In this document: piece after piece, positions 15,100 through 22,157 of the stretch
Layout of the letters: the number at the start of each line of letters is the position of its first letter
Position numbering within the stretch: the stretch's first letter is position 1
Source of the DNA: Hyphomicrobiales bacterium
GTDB lineage: Bacteria; Pseudomonadota; Alphaproteobacteria; Rhizobiales; Aestuariivirgaceae
Length of the DNA stretch: 32,162 nt
Assembly (NCBI GenBank): GCA_016792865.1
Contig: JAEUMJ010000134.1
Coordinates: forward strand, 1-32,162
Reading direction: 5' to 3'
The notes under the pieces: generated by a model
The model's input: the letters and a program-made list of their open reading frames with translations, nothing else
Databases searched by the model: none
What the model was told of the DNA's origin: nothing
Made by a program: the position numbers and the translations under genes

Positions 15100-17061
15100 T
15101 CAGGCGAAGATGAAGTCGTCGGCCGAAAGCTGGTTCGCGTGCACACCCAGCAACGTCAAGGTGCCGTGAGCCGCCAGTGTCAGCACAACGCCCGCAGCCG
15201 TATCGGTGATGCTCCAATCCGTGTCGGTCATGCTGCTCACATCCATGCCCTTCAGCCAGATGCGGTCAGTCCGGCCGGCGCCCGCCCAGAAATCCGTAAT
15301 GATGTCGTTGCCGAAGCCCGGCTCGAACACAAACACGTCAGCGCCAATGCCGCCGGTCAGGGTGTCGTTGCCTTCGCTGCCGAACAGGTAGTCGTTCCCG
15401 GCCATGCCGTTCAGCACATCGTTGCCCAAGCCGCCTGTCAGGCGGTTGTCGTTGGCATCGCCGGTGATCGTGTCGTTGAAGTCCGACCCCACGATGTTCT
15501 CCACATTGGTCAGCACATCACGTGAGGCCGAGCCATACTGGTTCTTGCCCGTTGTGAGGTTGACCACGACACGGTCCCACGAATCTTCGTAGGTCACGGT
15601 GTCGATGCCGTCACCGCCATCCACGAAATCGTAGCCGCCACCCGTGAGGATGTAGTCGTTGCCGCCCATGCCGTAGATCTTGTCTTCGCCTGAGGCGGCG
15701 ACGATCCGGTTCACGCCGTTGTCGCCGATGAGCGTGTCGTTGCGCGCCGAGCCGTAGATGTTTTCCAGGTTGAGCAACTGGTCGCCCTCGGCATCGCCGC
15801 CTGTGCCCTTCTGGTTCATGAGGTCAACCGTCACGCCGGTGGAAGACTTGCGGTAGTCGGCAGTATCAACGCCGTCGCCGCCATCCAAGACATCGGCGCC
15901 GGCACTGCCGACGAGACGGTCGTTGCCGGCCTCGCCAAACTGCTTGTCGTCACCCAGGCCGCCGTTCAGCACGTCGTTTTCCGTGCCGCCGCGCAGCTCG
16001 TCGTTCCCTGCTCCGCCGTCAAGGATATCCGCGCCTGCACCACCCGCCAGCGTGTCGTCACCATTCTCGCCGTAGAGCGTGTCGTCGCCGCCACGGCCAT
16101 CGAGAAGATCGTTGCCATCACGACCCCAGAAGACGTTGGCAACGTCATTGCCCCAGAACTTGTCTCCGGCGGTCCCGCCGATCAGGTTTTCAATCGAGAC
16201 GAACGTGTCGTTCCAGTTGTTCGTGCCCGTTGCGAGGTCGATGTCCTGTGCATAGCCCTGCACCTCCGTGCCATCGACCTTGAATGTGTCGATGCCTTCA
16301 CCGCCGTCATACTCGTCATGGGTGATTGACCACTCGGCGAGGAACGTATCGTCGCCGTGGCCGCCGAACAGCTTGTCGTCGCCCTTGCCGCCCGTCATCG
16401 TGTCGTTGCCGGTGCCGCCATGCAGCGTGTCATTGCCATCGCCGCCATCGAGCGTGTCGTTGTCGGCGTCGCCATGGAGCGTATCGTTGCCACCCCAGCC
16501 GTAGATCTTGTCGTTGCCGTCGCCACCGCGAATGGTGTCACTGCCTTCGTTCTGGTTCGACGTCGCAAGCGTGCTTGTGAAGGTGGAGTTGTTCTGGGCC
16601 TTCGTGTCCACCAGCCTGTCGTTGAAGTAGAGCTTGTGGGTGCCGGTCTTCGACGAGGTCGTGTAGTAGTCCGCGTGGGCGGGAACAGTGATGGTAATGT
16701 TCACCGGGCCGCCCTTGCCCTGCCCCGGCGCTTCAAGAACGACGGTCATGTCCCTGTCGGTGGCATTGCGGATGCGCCACACCGAATTGCCGCCGGACGT
16801 TCCCATGGCAGTGAGAAGAAGGCCGGTCGCATTCGCCACAGTGCCGCTGTAGGCGGCAACTGCCGAGCGTTCGTTGGCGATGGCGTCACCGACCGTATAG
16901 GTGCCATCACCATGGAGGGTGTCGTCTCCGGCACCGCCGTCGATGCTGTCGTTGCCGCCCATGCCCCAAAGCGTGTCAGCCGTGCTGCTGCCGGTCATGC
17001 CATCTGCCGACGCTGAGCCTCGAACCGTGCCGCCACCCGCCGGAGCCGTGAAAATACCCAT
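15100..17061 (-). CDS. Large calcium-binding RTX-repeat protein, probable type I secretion substrate
   Basis: A 653-residue secreted protein rich in Gly-Asp nonapeptides of the GGxGxDxUx type, which fold into calcium-binding beta-rolls outside the cell. Repeats start near residue 30 (WGMGGNDSIDGGAGDDTL) and run in blocks to about 580. A non-repetitive, beta-rich insert occupies about residues 50-165 (including VWRIRNATDRDMTVVLEAPG and KLYFNDRLVDTKAQ). Short SIENLIGG, NLENIYGS and NVENIVGS joints separate blocks. The C-terminus DDFIFA is the typical end of RTX/type I secretion proteins. The ATG at 17061 is chosen because GGGAGAGG precedes it; the TTG at 17076 overlaps that site. No ABC exporter, membrane-fusion protein or enzymatic domain is nearby. 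The function, whether adhesin, surface layer or matrix protein, is open. Confidence 0.9.
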   Translation of the reverse strand: MGIFTAPAGGGTVRGSASADGMTGSSTADTLWGMGGNDSIDGGAGDDTLHGDGTYTVGDAIANERSAVAAYSGTVANATGLLLTAMGTSGGNSVWRIRNATDRDMTVVLEAPGQGKGGPVNITITVPAHADYYTTSSKTGTHKLYFNDRLVDTKAQNNSTFTSTLATSNQNEGSDTIRGGDGNDKIYGWGGNDTLHGDADNDTLDGGDGNDTLHGGTGNDTMTGGKGDDKLFGGHGDDTFLAEWSITHDEYDGGEGIDTFKVDGTEVQGYAQDIDLATGTNNWNDTFVSIENLIGGTAGDKFWGNDVANVFWGRDGNDLLDGRGGDDTLYGENGDDTLAGGAGADILDGGAGNDELRGGTENDVLNGGLGDDKQFGEAGNDRLVGSAGADVLDGGDGVDTADYRKSSTGVTVDLMNQKGTGGDAEGDQLLNLENIYGSARNDTLIGDNGVNRIVAASGEDKIYGMGGNDYILTGGGYDFVDGGDGIDTVTYEDSWDRVVVNLTTGKNQYGSASRDVLTNVENIVGSDFNDTITGDANDNRLTGGLGNDVLNGMAGNDYLFGSEGNDTLTGGIGADVFVFEPGFGNDIITDFWAGAGRTDRIWLKGMDVSSMTDTDWSITDTAAGVVLTLAAHGTLTLLGVHANQLSADDFIFA

Positions 17062-17114
17062 AGATGCCTCTCCCAAGTTGAGGCACTTGTAGCTGGGGTC
17101 ATCTCATCCCCTGC

Positions 17115-17130
17115 TTACCGGGGTCGGTAA
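17115..17130. repeat. TTACCG/CGGTAA dyad upstream of the RTX gene
   Basis: TTACCG and CGGTAA form a perfect 6-bp inverted repeat with a 4-nt spacer (GGGT), 54 nt upstream of the RTX start. It lies between the chpT stop and the RTX start. It could be an operator for RTX or a short hairpin ending chpT; there is no T-run. Confidence 0.35.
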
Positions 17131-17192
17131 AGTTTTTGCAAACTGCCGTTGGCTTGCGTCGTGGTAAACGACGCGTTCACGAATGCGGCAGG

Positions 17193-17828
17193 TCAGGCGG
17201 CCTTCACCAGAACCGTGTCGTCACCATCCATGGCCATGCCGATTTCAAGCCCGGCAGACTGGGCGATGATGCGGGTGTAGTACGGCTGCACCAGGCGGGC
17301 ATCGATGCTGTCGAGCGGTGTCACGCCGAGCAGCACATCGGCCATCGCCTGTGGAACCTTGGCGCGTTCGCCCCTGGCCGAGACGCGGAAGGAACGGCCA
17401 TCGACAGAGACGGTGACAAGGCCACCGCGCGGAATGCCCGCCATGCCGAGGAGAAGCATGTTGAGCAGGAGCTTCACCTCTGCCTTCGGGCGATTTTCGC
17501 GCGGCGCCTGCCAGTCGAGCTTGATCTTTTCATCGCCCACGAAGGAGCGTGCGGTTTCGCCCGCTTCGCCGAGATCGATATGGGCGCCTGCCGAACCGGA
17601 AGCGCCGAAGGCAATGCGGCAGAACTTCAGCTTAGCCGTCGCTGTCTTGGCAGAGGAACGCACCATGTCGAGGGCGGTGGCCTTCATGGCGGCATCCGTG
17701 TCCGGGTCGTCCATCAGTTCCAGACCATTGGCAATCGCGCCCACGGGCGAGATGATGTCGTGGCACACGCGCGAGCAAAGCAGTGCTGCCAGATCAAGGT
17801 CGGTAAGACGGGCGATTTCGCTGGTCAT
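17193..17828 (-). CDS. chpT: Histidine phosphotransferase ChpT
   Basis: ChpT carries phosphate from the hybrid kinase CckA to CtrA and CpdR. The 211-residue protein resembles a dimeric histidine-kinase core: the phospho-accepting His is H23 in LLCSRVCHDIISPVGAIANGLELM, followed by a degenerate ATPase-like domain (about 85-205) that lacks N, G1 and G2 box residues, as expected for ChpT. The ATG at 17828 is preceded by AGGGG and gives the family start; 13 extra upstream codons are open but unsupported. It is divergent from cysQ. A GATTC (17858-17862) sits 30 nt upstream of the start. With CtrA 2.5 kb away and SciP 9.4 kb away, the last steps of the CckA-ChpT-CtrA relay are physically close. Confidence 0.95.
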   Translation of the reverse strand: MTSEIARLTDLDLAALLCSRVCHDIISPVGAIANGLELMDDPDTDAAMKATALDMVRSSAKTATAKLKFCRIAFGASGSAGAHIDLGEAGETARSFVGDEKIKLDWQAPRENRPKAEVKLLLNMLLLGMAGIPRGGLVTVSVDGRSFRVSARGERAKVPQAMADVLLGVTPLDSIDARLVQPYYTRIIAQSAGLEIGMAMDGDDTVLVKAA

Positions 17829-17857
17829 GGGAGCCCCTAAAGGTCGTTGCCGGAAGT

Positions 17858-17862
17858 GATTC
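17858..17862. promoter_or_regulatory. GANTC site in the chpT upstream region
   Basis: GATTC lies 30 nt before the chpT start, within the 133-bp chpT-cysQ divergent spacer. CcrM/GcrA input is possible, but a single site is not statistically notable. Confidence 0.3.
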
Positions 17863-17961
17863 GTCACAAAGCTATATCAAATCCGGGCAAGGTTTACCGC
17901 ATTGACGCGAGACGATACTGCGACCATAGAGCGGCCCAACTCAAACGATATTCCGGTTCAC

Positions 17962-18750
17962 ATGACTTCTCCTGTTCCGTCCCCCGGCATGATGGCGCTG
18001 TTGCGCCTGGCCAAGGAAGCCGCCCGCGAAATCATGGCTGTCTATGCCAGTGATTTCGCCGTCAGAGACAAGGCCGACCTGTCCCCCGTGACCGAGGCGG
18101 ACGAACGGGCGGAGCGCGTGATCCTCGCTGGTCTGCGTGAGCATTTCCCGGAGGTCCCCGTGGTGGCCGAAGAACAGGCGGCGGCGGGCATCATTCCCAT
18201 CACGGCAGAGGATTTTTTCCTCGTCGATCCGCTGGACGGCACCAAGGAGTTCCTGTCGCGCAATGGCGAGTTCACCGTGAACATCGCCCGCATCCGCAAT
18301 GCCAGGCCGGTCATGGGCGTCGTCTATGCACCGGCAACCCAGGCGCTGTACTGGGGCGAAGGCGAGATTGCGGCCCATGCCGAGTTCGCGATCGACAACC
18401 CCCTCGACAAGGTGACGTGGAAGCGGTGCCGGGTGCGCCCTGCCCCGGAAACGGGCCTCACCGTGATTGCCAGCCGCTCTCACCGGGATGCGGAAACCGA
18501 TGCCTTCCTCTCCACCGTCAAGGTGGCGCGGCTCATCTCGGCAGGCTCCTCCCTCAAGTTCTGCAAGGTGGCCTGTGGCGCCGCCGACCTCTATCCCCGC
18601 TTTGGCCGGACGATGGAGTGGGATACGGCGGCAGGCCAGGCCGTGCTCGAAGCGGCGGGCGGCAAGGTGGTTGATACATCCGGGGCACCCCTCCTCTACG
18701 GCAAGCGCCAGCGCGGCTTCGACAATCCGGGGTTCATTGCTTCGGCCTGA
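17962..18750 (+). CDS. cysQ: 3'(2'),5'-bisphosphate nucleotidase CysQ
   Basis: CysQ removes the 3'-phosphate from PAP (and PAPS), recycling the by-product of sulfate assimilation and of sulfotransferases. The 262-residue protein is an inositol-monophosphatase-fold, Li+-sensitive Mg enzyme. VVAEEQ near residue 66 holds the first metal-binding Glu, DPLDGTKEFLSRNGEFTVNIA near 90 is motif A, and EWDTAAGQAVLEAAGG near 215 is motif B, with SLKFCKVACGAADLYPR between. All metal ligands are present. I chose the ATG at 17962; an in-frame TTG at 17902 with an AAGG site would add 20 residues. It is divergent from chpT and lies 4.8 kb from the sulfotransferase-like gene, a link worth noting but not evidence of a pathway. 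Confidence 0.93.
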   Translation: MTSPVPSPGMMALLRLAKEAAREIMAVYASDFAVRDKADLSPVTEADERAERVILAGLREHFPEVPVVAEEQAAAGIIPITAEDFFLVDPLDGTKEFLSRNGEFTVNIARIRNARPVMGVVYAPATQALYWGEGEIAAHAEFAIDNPLDKVTWKRCRVRPAPETGLTVIASRSHRDAETDAFLSTVKVARLISAGSSLKFCKVACGAADLYPRFGRTMEWDTAAGQAVLEAAGGKVVDTSGAPLLYGKRQRGFDNPGFIASA

Positions 18751-18857
18751 AGCCTTCTCCCGACTTGGGGGCGCAGCCAAAGGCACGTCGCCCCACCCGG
18801 ATGGGACAGGCTCTTGAAAAGGCGAGCGGAATTTCCCTGACCCGCATTTCAGTATTG

Positions 18858-18892
18858 TTAACCAAGCTGAAACGGGCTTGGGCCTAAGACTC
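18858..18892 (+). promoter_or_regulatory. CtrA half-site plus GANTC site upstream of eipA
   Basis: TTAACCA at 18858-18864 matches the CtrA half-site TTAACCAT at its first seven positions. The full spacing gives TTAA-N7-GAAA, so the second half is degenerate. GACTC (GANTC) lies at 18888-18892, 24 nt further on. Both are 76-111 nt before the eipA start. Brucella eipA is reported to be a direct CtrA target, which makes the site more credible. Confidence 0.5.
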
Positions 18893-18968
18893 CAAAAGGA
18901 CCGAATTTGGCCTCACCTCCGCCCCGGCTGAGGTGTTGAAGGTCAACGATAATTTTGGGGAAACTGCC

Positions 18969-19562
18969 ATGAACCTCACCCGCCGCCGCTTTGCCGCAGC
19001 CGCCGCCGCATCGCTTGTGCTTCCCGTCACGGGCGCATTCGCCCAGACCACGGGCAGCGTCTCCCGCGCCCAACAGCATGAAACCTACACCACCGAGGAG
19101 CTTGTCCTGAAGGGGCACGAATTCTTCGGCAAGGCCAGCCGCGGCGTCGGCCAGGCAATCGAATTCGTTTTCCAGAACCAGGGCGAACCCACCGCCTACA
19201 TTGTCGGCGAGGAAGCAGCGGGCGCCTTCGTCGGCGGCCTGCGCTATGGCGAAGGCACGATCTATTACAAGAACGGCACCACGCAGCGCATTTTCTGGCA
19301 GGGTCCGTCGCTCGGTTTCGACTTCGGCGGCAACGGCTCGCGCACCATGACGCTGGTCTACAACTCCAACTCGCCGGATGACCTCTACGACCGCTTTGGC
19401 GGTGTTGAGGGTGCGGCCTACCTGATCGGCGGCCTCGGCGTGAATTTCCAGCAGAAGGACAACATCGTCCTTGCGCCCATCCGCACCGGCGTGGGGGCCC
19501 GCCTCGGTGCCAACATCGGCTATCTCAAGTACTCGCCGCGGGCCAAGTGGAACCCCTTCTGA
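18969..19562 (+). CDS. eipA: EipA-like DUF1134 envelope protein
   Basis: A 197-residue periplasmic protein of the DUF1134 family. Brucella EipA is a member that folds as a small beta-barrel and supports envelope integrity and virulence. The N-terminus (LTRRRFAAAAAASLVLPVTGAFA) is a signal peptide with twin Arg and Phe, so Tat export is possible. The mature part carries the family blocks EELVLKGHEFFGKASRGVG near residue 43, VGEEAAGAFVGGLRYGEG near 80, IFWQGPSLGFDFGG near 113 and the C-terminal GANIGYLKYSPRAKWNPF. GGGGA precedes the ATG. The open frame extends upstream to 18933 but the chosen start makes the signal peptide complete. A CtrA half-site and a GANTC upstream suggest cell-cycle control. 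It is followed by a coiled-coil membrane protein. Confidence 0.88.
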   Translation: MNLTRRRFAAAAAASLVLPVTGAFAQTTGSVSRAQQHETYTTEELVLKGHEFFGKASRGVGQAIEFVFQNQGEPTAYIVGEEAAGAFVGGLRYGEGTIYYKNGTTQRIFWQGPSLGFDFGGNGSRTMTLVYNSNSPDDLYDRFGGVEGAAYLIGGLGVNFQQKDNIVLAPIRTGVGARLGANIGYLKYSPRAKWNPF

Positions 19563-19598
19563 GGGGCGTTTTCCAGAGCATCGAGAACACTGTCGCCA

Positions 19599-19616
19599 AG
19601 CCCGCGAAAGCGGGCT
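19599..19616 (+). terminator. GNRA-tetraloop hairpin after eipA
   Basis: AGCCCGC and GCGGGCT make a perfect 7-bp stem closed by a GAAA tetraloop, 36 nt after the eipA stop. No T-run follows, so it may attenuate, stabilise the 3' end or act with Rho. Confidence 0.45.
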
Positions 19617-19651
19617 AAACAGCTTGTCGTTCGTTGAGATCTGGTAGGCTG

Positions 19652-20587
19652 ATGTCGCAAACTGAATCCCTCTTGCTGGTCGCCCTGGGCTTCGCCCTTG
19701 CACTCGTGCTGGCAATGATTTTCGGCTTCGCCATCTGGTCGTCGGCCAACCGCTGGGCCAGCTACAGGCGCAAGCGTGAGGTGCCAACGACCATTCTCGA
19801 CATGCAAGCCGAGCGCGAGGCGCTTCGTGCACAGAACGCGATGGCCACGCGGCGGCTCGAATTCCTTCTCGAAGATGCCCGCGCCCAGGCGGCCGAGAAG
19901 ACCGCCCAGGTCACGCGCCAGCGCAACCGCGCCATCGTCATGTCGAAAGACCTGATCGCCAAGGATGCTGAAATTGCCTCGCTGCGGGCGCTCGCTGCGG
20001 AACTGACCAACGAGACAAACAAGCGCGCCCGCATCATCGCCAAGATCACCGGACACGAAGCGGTCAAGCTGCGCAACTTCGATCTGCCGGTTCCGGCAGG
20101 TGCCAAGCCCGCGACCCGGCCCGCCTTTGACATCAACATGCCGACGCCGGTGCCCGTGCCCACCGACCTCGCCGCTGATGCCGCGCCGCTCGACCGCATC
20201 AAGGCCAAGATCGCCGAACTCAACGCACTCTCGGCGCAGATCGCAGGGCAGCAAGGGGGCGAGGTTGCCGTCCCCGCCGACTCCGGAGACGGCTCTCCGC
20301 CCGCGACTGCGACGGCCACGCGCACTGCCGAGCCAGTTCCGCTTGCCCTTGCCGCCATGCGCGATGGCGCTGCGGAGGAGGAAGCAGTCATCGCCGTCTC
20401 CTCCAATGGCGAGGCAGTCGTGATTGCCGCTCCCGGAAACGGCGCGTCGGAACCGGGCGATGCCGCCCCGAAGGCTACGCCTTCCGCCGACACGCCACCC
20501 GTTGAGGTCCCTCCGCCGCCGGTTCCTGAAAAGCGCATGACGCTGGCCGAGAAGTTCCGTTCCCTCAAGGAAGGCGTACGGAGCTGA
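19652..20587 (+). CDS. Membrane-anchored coiled-coil protein of unknown function
   Basis: A 311-residue protein with no recognised family. Residues 5-30 (LLLVALGFALALVLAMIFGFAIW) are one transmembrane helix, followed by the basic RRKREVP, which fits an N-out/C-in anchor. Residues 50-140 are long charged heptad-like helix (EREALRAQNAMATRRLEFLLEDARAQ and similar) typical of a coiled coil. Residues 165-290 are Pro/Ala-rich and probably disordered, and a short conserved-looking RMTLAEKFRSLKEG closes the protein. The ATG at 19652 has AGG just upstream. It follows eipA on the same strand, 89 nt away, so it may share envelope or cell-cycle functions. ORF length and codon bias support a real gene. 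Confidence 0.8.
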   Translation: MSQTESLLLVALGFALALVLAMIFGFAIWSSANRWASYRRKREVPTTILDMQAEREALRAQNAMATRRLEFLLEDARAQAAEKTAQVTRQRNRAIVMSKDLIAKDAEIASLRALAAELTNETNKRARIIAKITGHEAVKLRNFDLPVPAGAKPATRPAFDINMPTPVPVPTDLAADAAPLDRIKAKIAELNALSAQIAGQQGGEVAVPADSGDGSPPATATATRTAEPVPLALAAMRDGAAEEEAVIAVSSNGEAVVIAAPGNGASEPGDAAPKATPSADTPPVEVPPPPVPEKRMTLAEKFRSLKEGVRS

Positions 20588-20700
20588 GTGCTTCGCGCAG
20601 TGATTCCGGAAGCATTGCCAAGACATTGAAATCCATCGGCAAAGGCCAGACTGCTGGCGCTTGAGAGAACGCGCCGGAGCAAGCCGCGACAGCCGCCGCT

Positions 20701-20735
20701 CACACGAACTTGAAGCGCCTGTCCTGCTTCGTGTG
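20701..20735. repeat. Inverted repeat upstream of msrA
   Basis: CACACGAA (20701-20708) and TTCGTGTG (20728-20735) are perfect 8-bp inverted arms separated by 19 nt. The inner GAAGC and GCTTC can form a competing stem using part of the right arm. It lies 62 nt before the msrA start and may be an operator or leader structure. Confidence 0.35.
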
Positions 20736-20796
20736 TGCCACGTGAACGCGGAAGCGGACTATGGTCCGGGCACGAAAGCGACATGAGGTGATCGAG

Positions 20797-21420
20797 ATGA
20801 TGAAAGCGACACGACGGACCCTGCTGGGTGGAGCGATGGCAATGGCACTGGCGCTGCCCTTCCCTGCGGCTGCCAACGCCGAACAGGCCACTGCCATTGT
20901 CGCGGGCGGTTGCTTCTGGTGTGTGGAGCATGACTTCCGCAAGCTCGAAGGCGTGAGCAATGCCGTTTCGGGATACAGCGGCGGAAGCCGCGCCAACCCG
21001 ACCTATGAAGATTATCACGATACCGATGCGGCAAACCCCGTGCCACACATTGAAGTTGTCGAGATCACCTATGATCCTGCCAAGCTCTCCTATCCCAAGC
21101 TGCTGGACTATTTCTTCCGCCACATTGATCCCACCGACGGCGGCGGACAATTCTGCGATCGCGGGCCTGCCTATCGCCCCGCGATCTTCGTGATGAACGA
21201 CGGGGAGCGGAAAATCGCTACGGAAAAATCAGCCGAAGTGGCGGCTGCCATCAAGCAGCCGGTCGCGGTCGAAATCCTGCCTGCTGCAAAGTTCTGGCCT
21301 GCGGAGGATTACCATCAGGATTACGCCGAGAAGAATCCGGCGCGGTACAAGTATTATCGCTGGAACTGTGGCCGCGACCAGCGCGTGGAGGCAATCTGGT
21401 CGGCGGCGAAGACGAATTGA
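20797..21420 (+). CDS. msrA: Exported peptide-methionine (S)-S-oxide reductase MsrA
   Basis: MsrA reduces the S-epimer of methionine sulfoxide in proteins. The 207-residue product begins with a signal peptide (KATRRTLLGGAMAMALALPF, then PAAANA), containing twin Arg, so it should act in the periplasm, unlike most cytoplasmic MsrA. The catalytic motif GGCFWC has its nucleophile at about C39; GYSGGSRANPTYEDYH near 65, HIEVVEITYDP near 89 and GGGQFCDRGPAYRP near 120 complete the MsrA core. Another Cys in RWNCGRDQ near 194 is a likely resolving residue. GAGGTG lies before the tandem ATG ATG at 20797; a further in-frame ATG at 20761 would hide the signal peptide. No msrB or thioredoxin-like reductant gene is adjacent, so its electron donor is unclear. 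Confidence 0.93.
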   Translation: MMKATRRTLLGGAMAMALALPFPAAANAEQATAIVAGGCFWCVEHDFRKLEGVSNAVSGYSGGSRANPTYEDYHDTDAANPVPHIEVVEITYDPAKLSYPKLLDYFFRHIDPTDGGGQFCDRGPAYRPAIFVMNDGERKIATEKSAEVAAAIKQPVAVEILPAAKFWPAEDYHQDYAEKNPARYKYYRWNCGRDQRVEAIWSAAKTN

Positions 21421-21453
21421 TGGGACGGGCAGGTGCTTTCAGGCCCCGCACAA

Positions 21454-21867
21454 TCAGCGCAGGAGCTTGAGATGCCCGGTCAGGGATCGCACCCACTTGT
21501 CAGGCCCTGCCAGCCCGATTCCCTCGATGAGTTCCTCGGCAAGATCCTTCTGCGGAAAGAGTGACTGATACTCGCTGAAGCTGTGAATGGTGCGTGCGAA
21601 CTGGGGGAACGCCACCAGAAAACCTCCATCGGGCGGCGGCAAGGCTTTCATCAAGACATCGCGCATGGTCGCCGCTTCTGCCTGGAGGATGGGAACCGCA
21701 CGGTCGGCACTGTTGTGGATGCTGCGGCCCTGCACGTCGGTCAGCTGCCGTGCTCCAAGCTGCGGGGCAAGTGCACCCAGGCCGACACCGATCGTTGCGG
21801 CGGTATTGGCAATGAGGCCAGGTGGCAATGCGGGATTGATGATGATTGCGAGACGTTCAACGCTCAT
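21454..21867 (-). CDS. DUF2000 family protein
   Basis: A 137-residue cytoplasmic protein of the DUF2000 family, which has a fold related to peptidyl-tRNA hydrolase type 2 but no defined reaction to my knowledge. The signature INPALPPGLIANTAATIGVGLGAL near residues 10-33 and the middle PILQAEAATMRDVLMKAL are typical. It has no signal peptide or membrane segment. It runs convergent with msrA, 33 nt apart, and lies downstream of tRNA-Glu on the same strand. The name rests on motif memory; nothing in the context gives a role. Confidence 0.8.
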   Translation of the reverse strand: MSVERLAIIINPALPPGLIANTAATIGVGLGALAPQLGARQLTDVQGRSIHNSADRAVPILQAEAATMRDVLMKALPPPDGGFLVAFPQFARTIHSFSEYQSLFPQKDLAEELIEGIGLAGPDKWVRSLTGHLKLLR

Positions 21868-22018
21868 CCGGATTTCCGTTGTGAGAACACGACGGACGGA
21901 CTTCTAACGAATTCAACGCCGGGTTTTCAATCCCCGCTGGGTGCACGCGGGGGACTTTTCAGGGTGCATGGCGCCGGAGCCAAGCCGTGGCGCGAGATTG
22001 GCGCGAGGCTCTGAGGTT

Positions 22019-22093
22019 TGGCGCTCCCTACGGGAATCGAACCCGTCTTTGCAACGTGAGAGGCTGCCGTCCTAACCGATAGACGAAGGGAGC
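22019..22093 (-). tRNA. tRNA-Glu (anticodon CTC)
   Basis: A 75-nt cloverleaf on the minus strand with encoded CCA. The acceptor GCTCCCT pairs with AGGGAGC, discriminator G. The anticodon stem GCAGC/GTTGC closes the loop CTCTCAC with anticodon CTC, which reads GAG. The T-arm ACGGG/CCCGT encloses TTCGATT. It resembles bacterial Glu tRNA throughout. Confidence 0.95.
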
Positions 22094-22157
22094 TCTCGCC
22101 CCTGCTCTTACGGAAGCCCGCCCGATAAATCAAGTTAGGGCAATTGGTGGGAAAACC

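Noticed and set aside
15330-17000. Tandem repeat tract resembling a repeat array or CRISPR
   Set aside because: The periodicity is 27 bp and codes for GGxGxDxUx nonapeptides in frame. Units are divergent and there are no unique spacers, so it is the RTX protein-coding repeat.
20709-20735. Sigma-32 promoter ahead of msrA (CTTGAA)
   Set aside because: CTTGAA at 20709-20714 matches a heat-shock -35, but no CCCCAT-like -10 follows at 13-14 nt.
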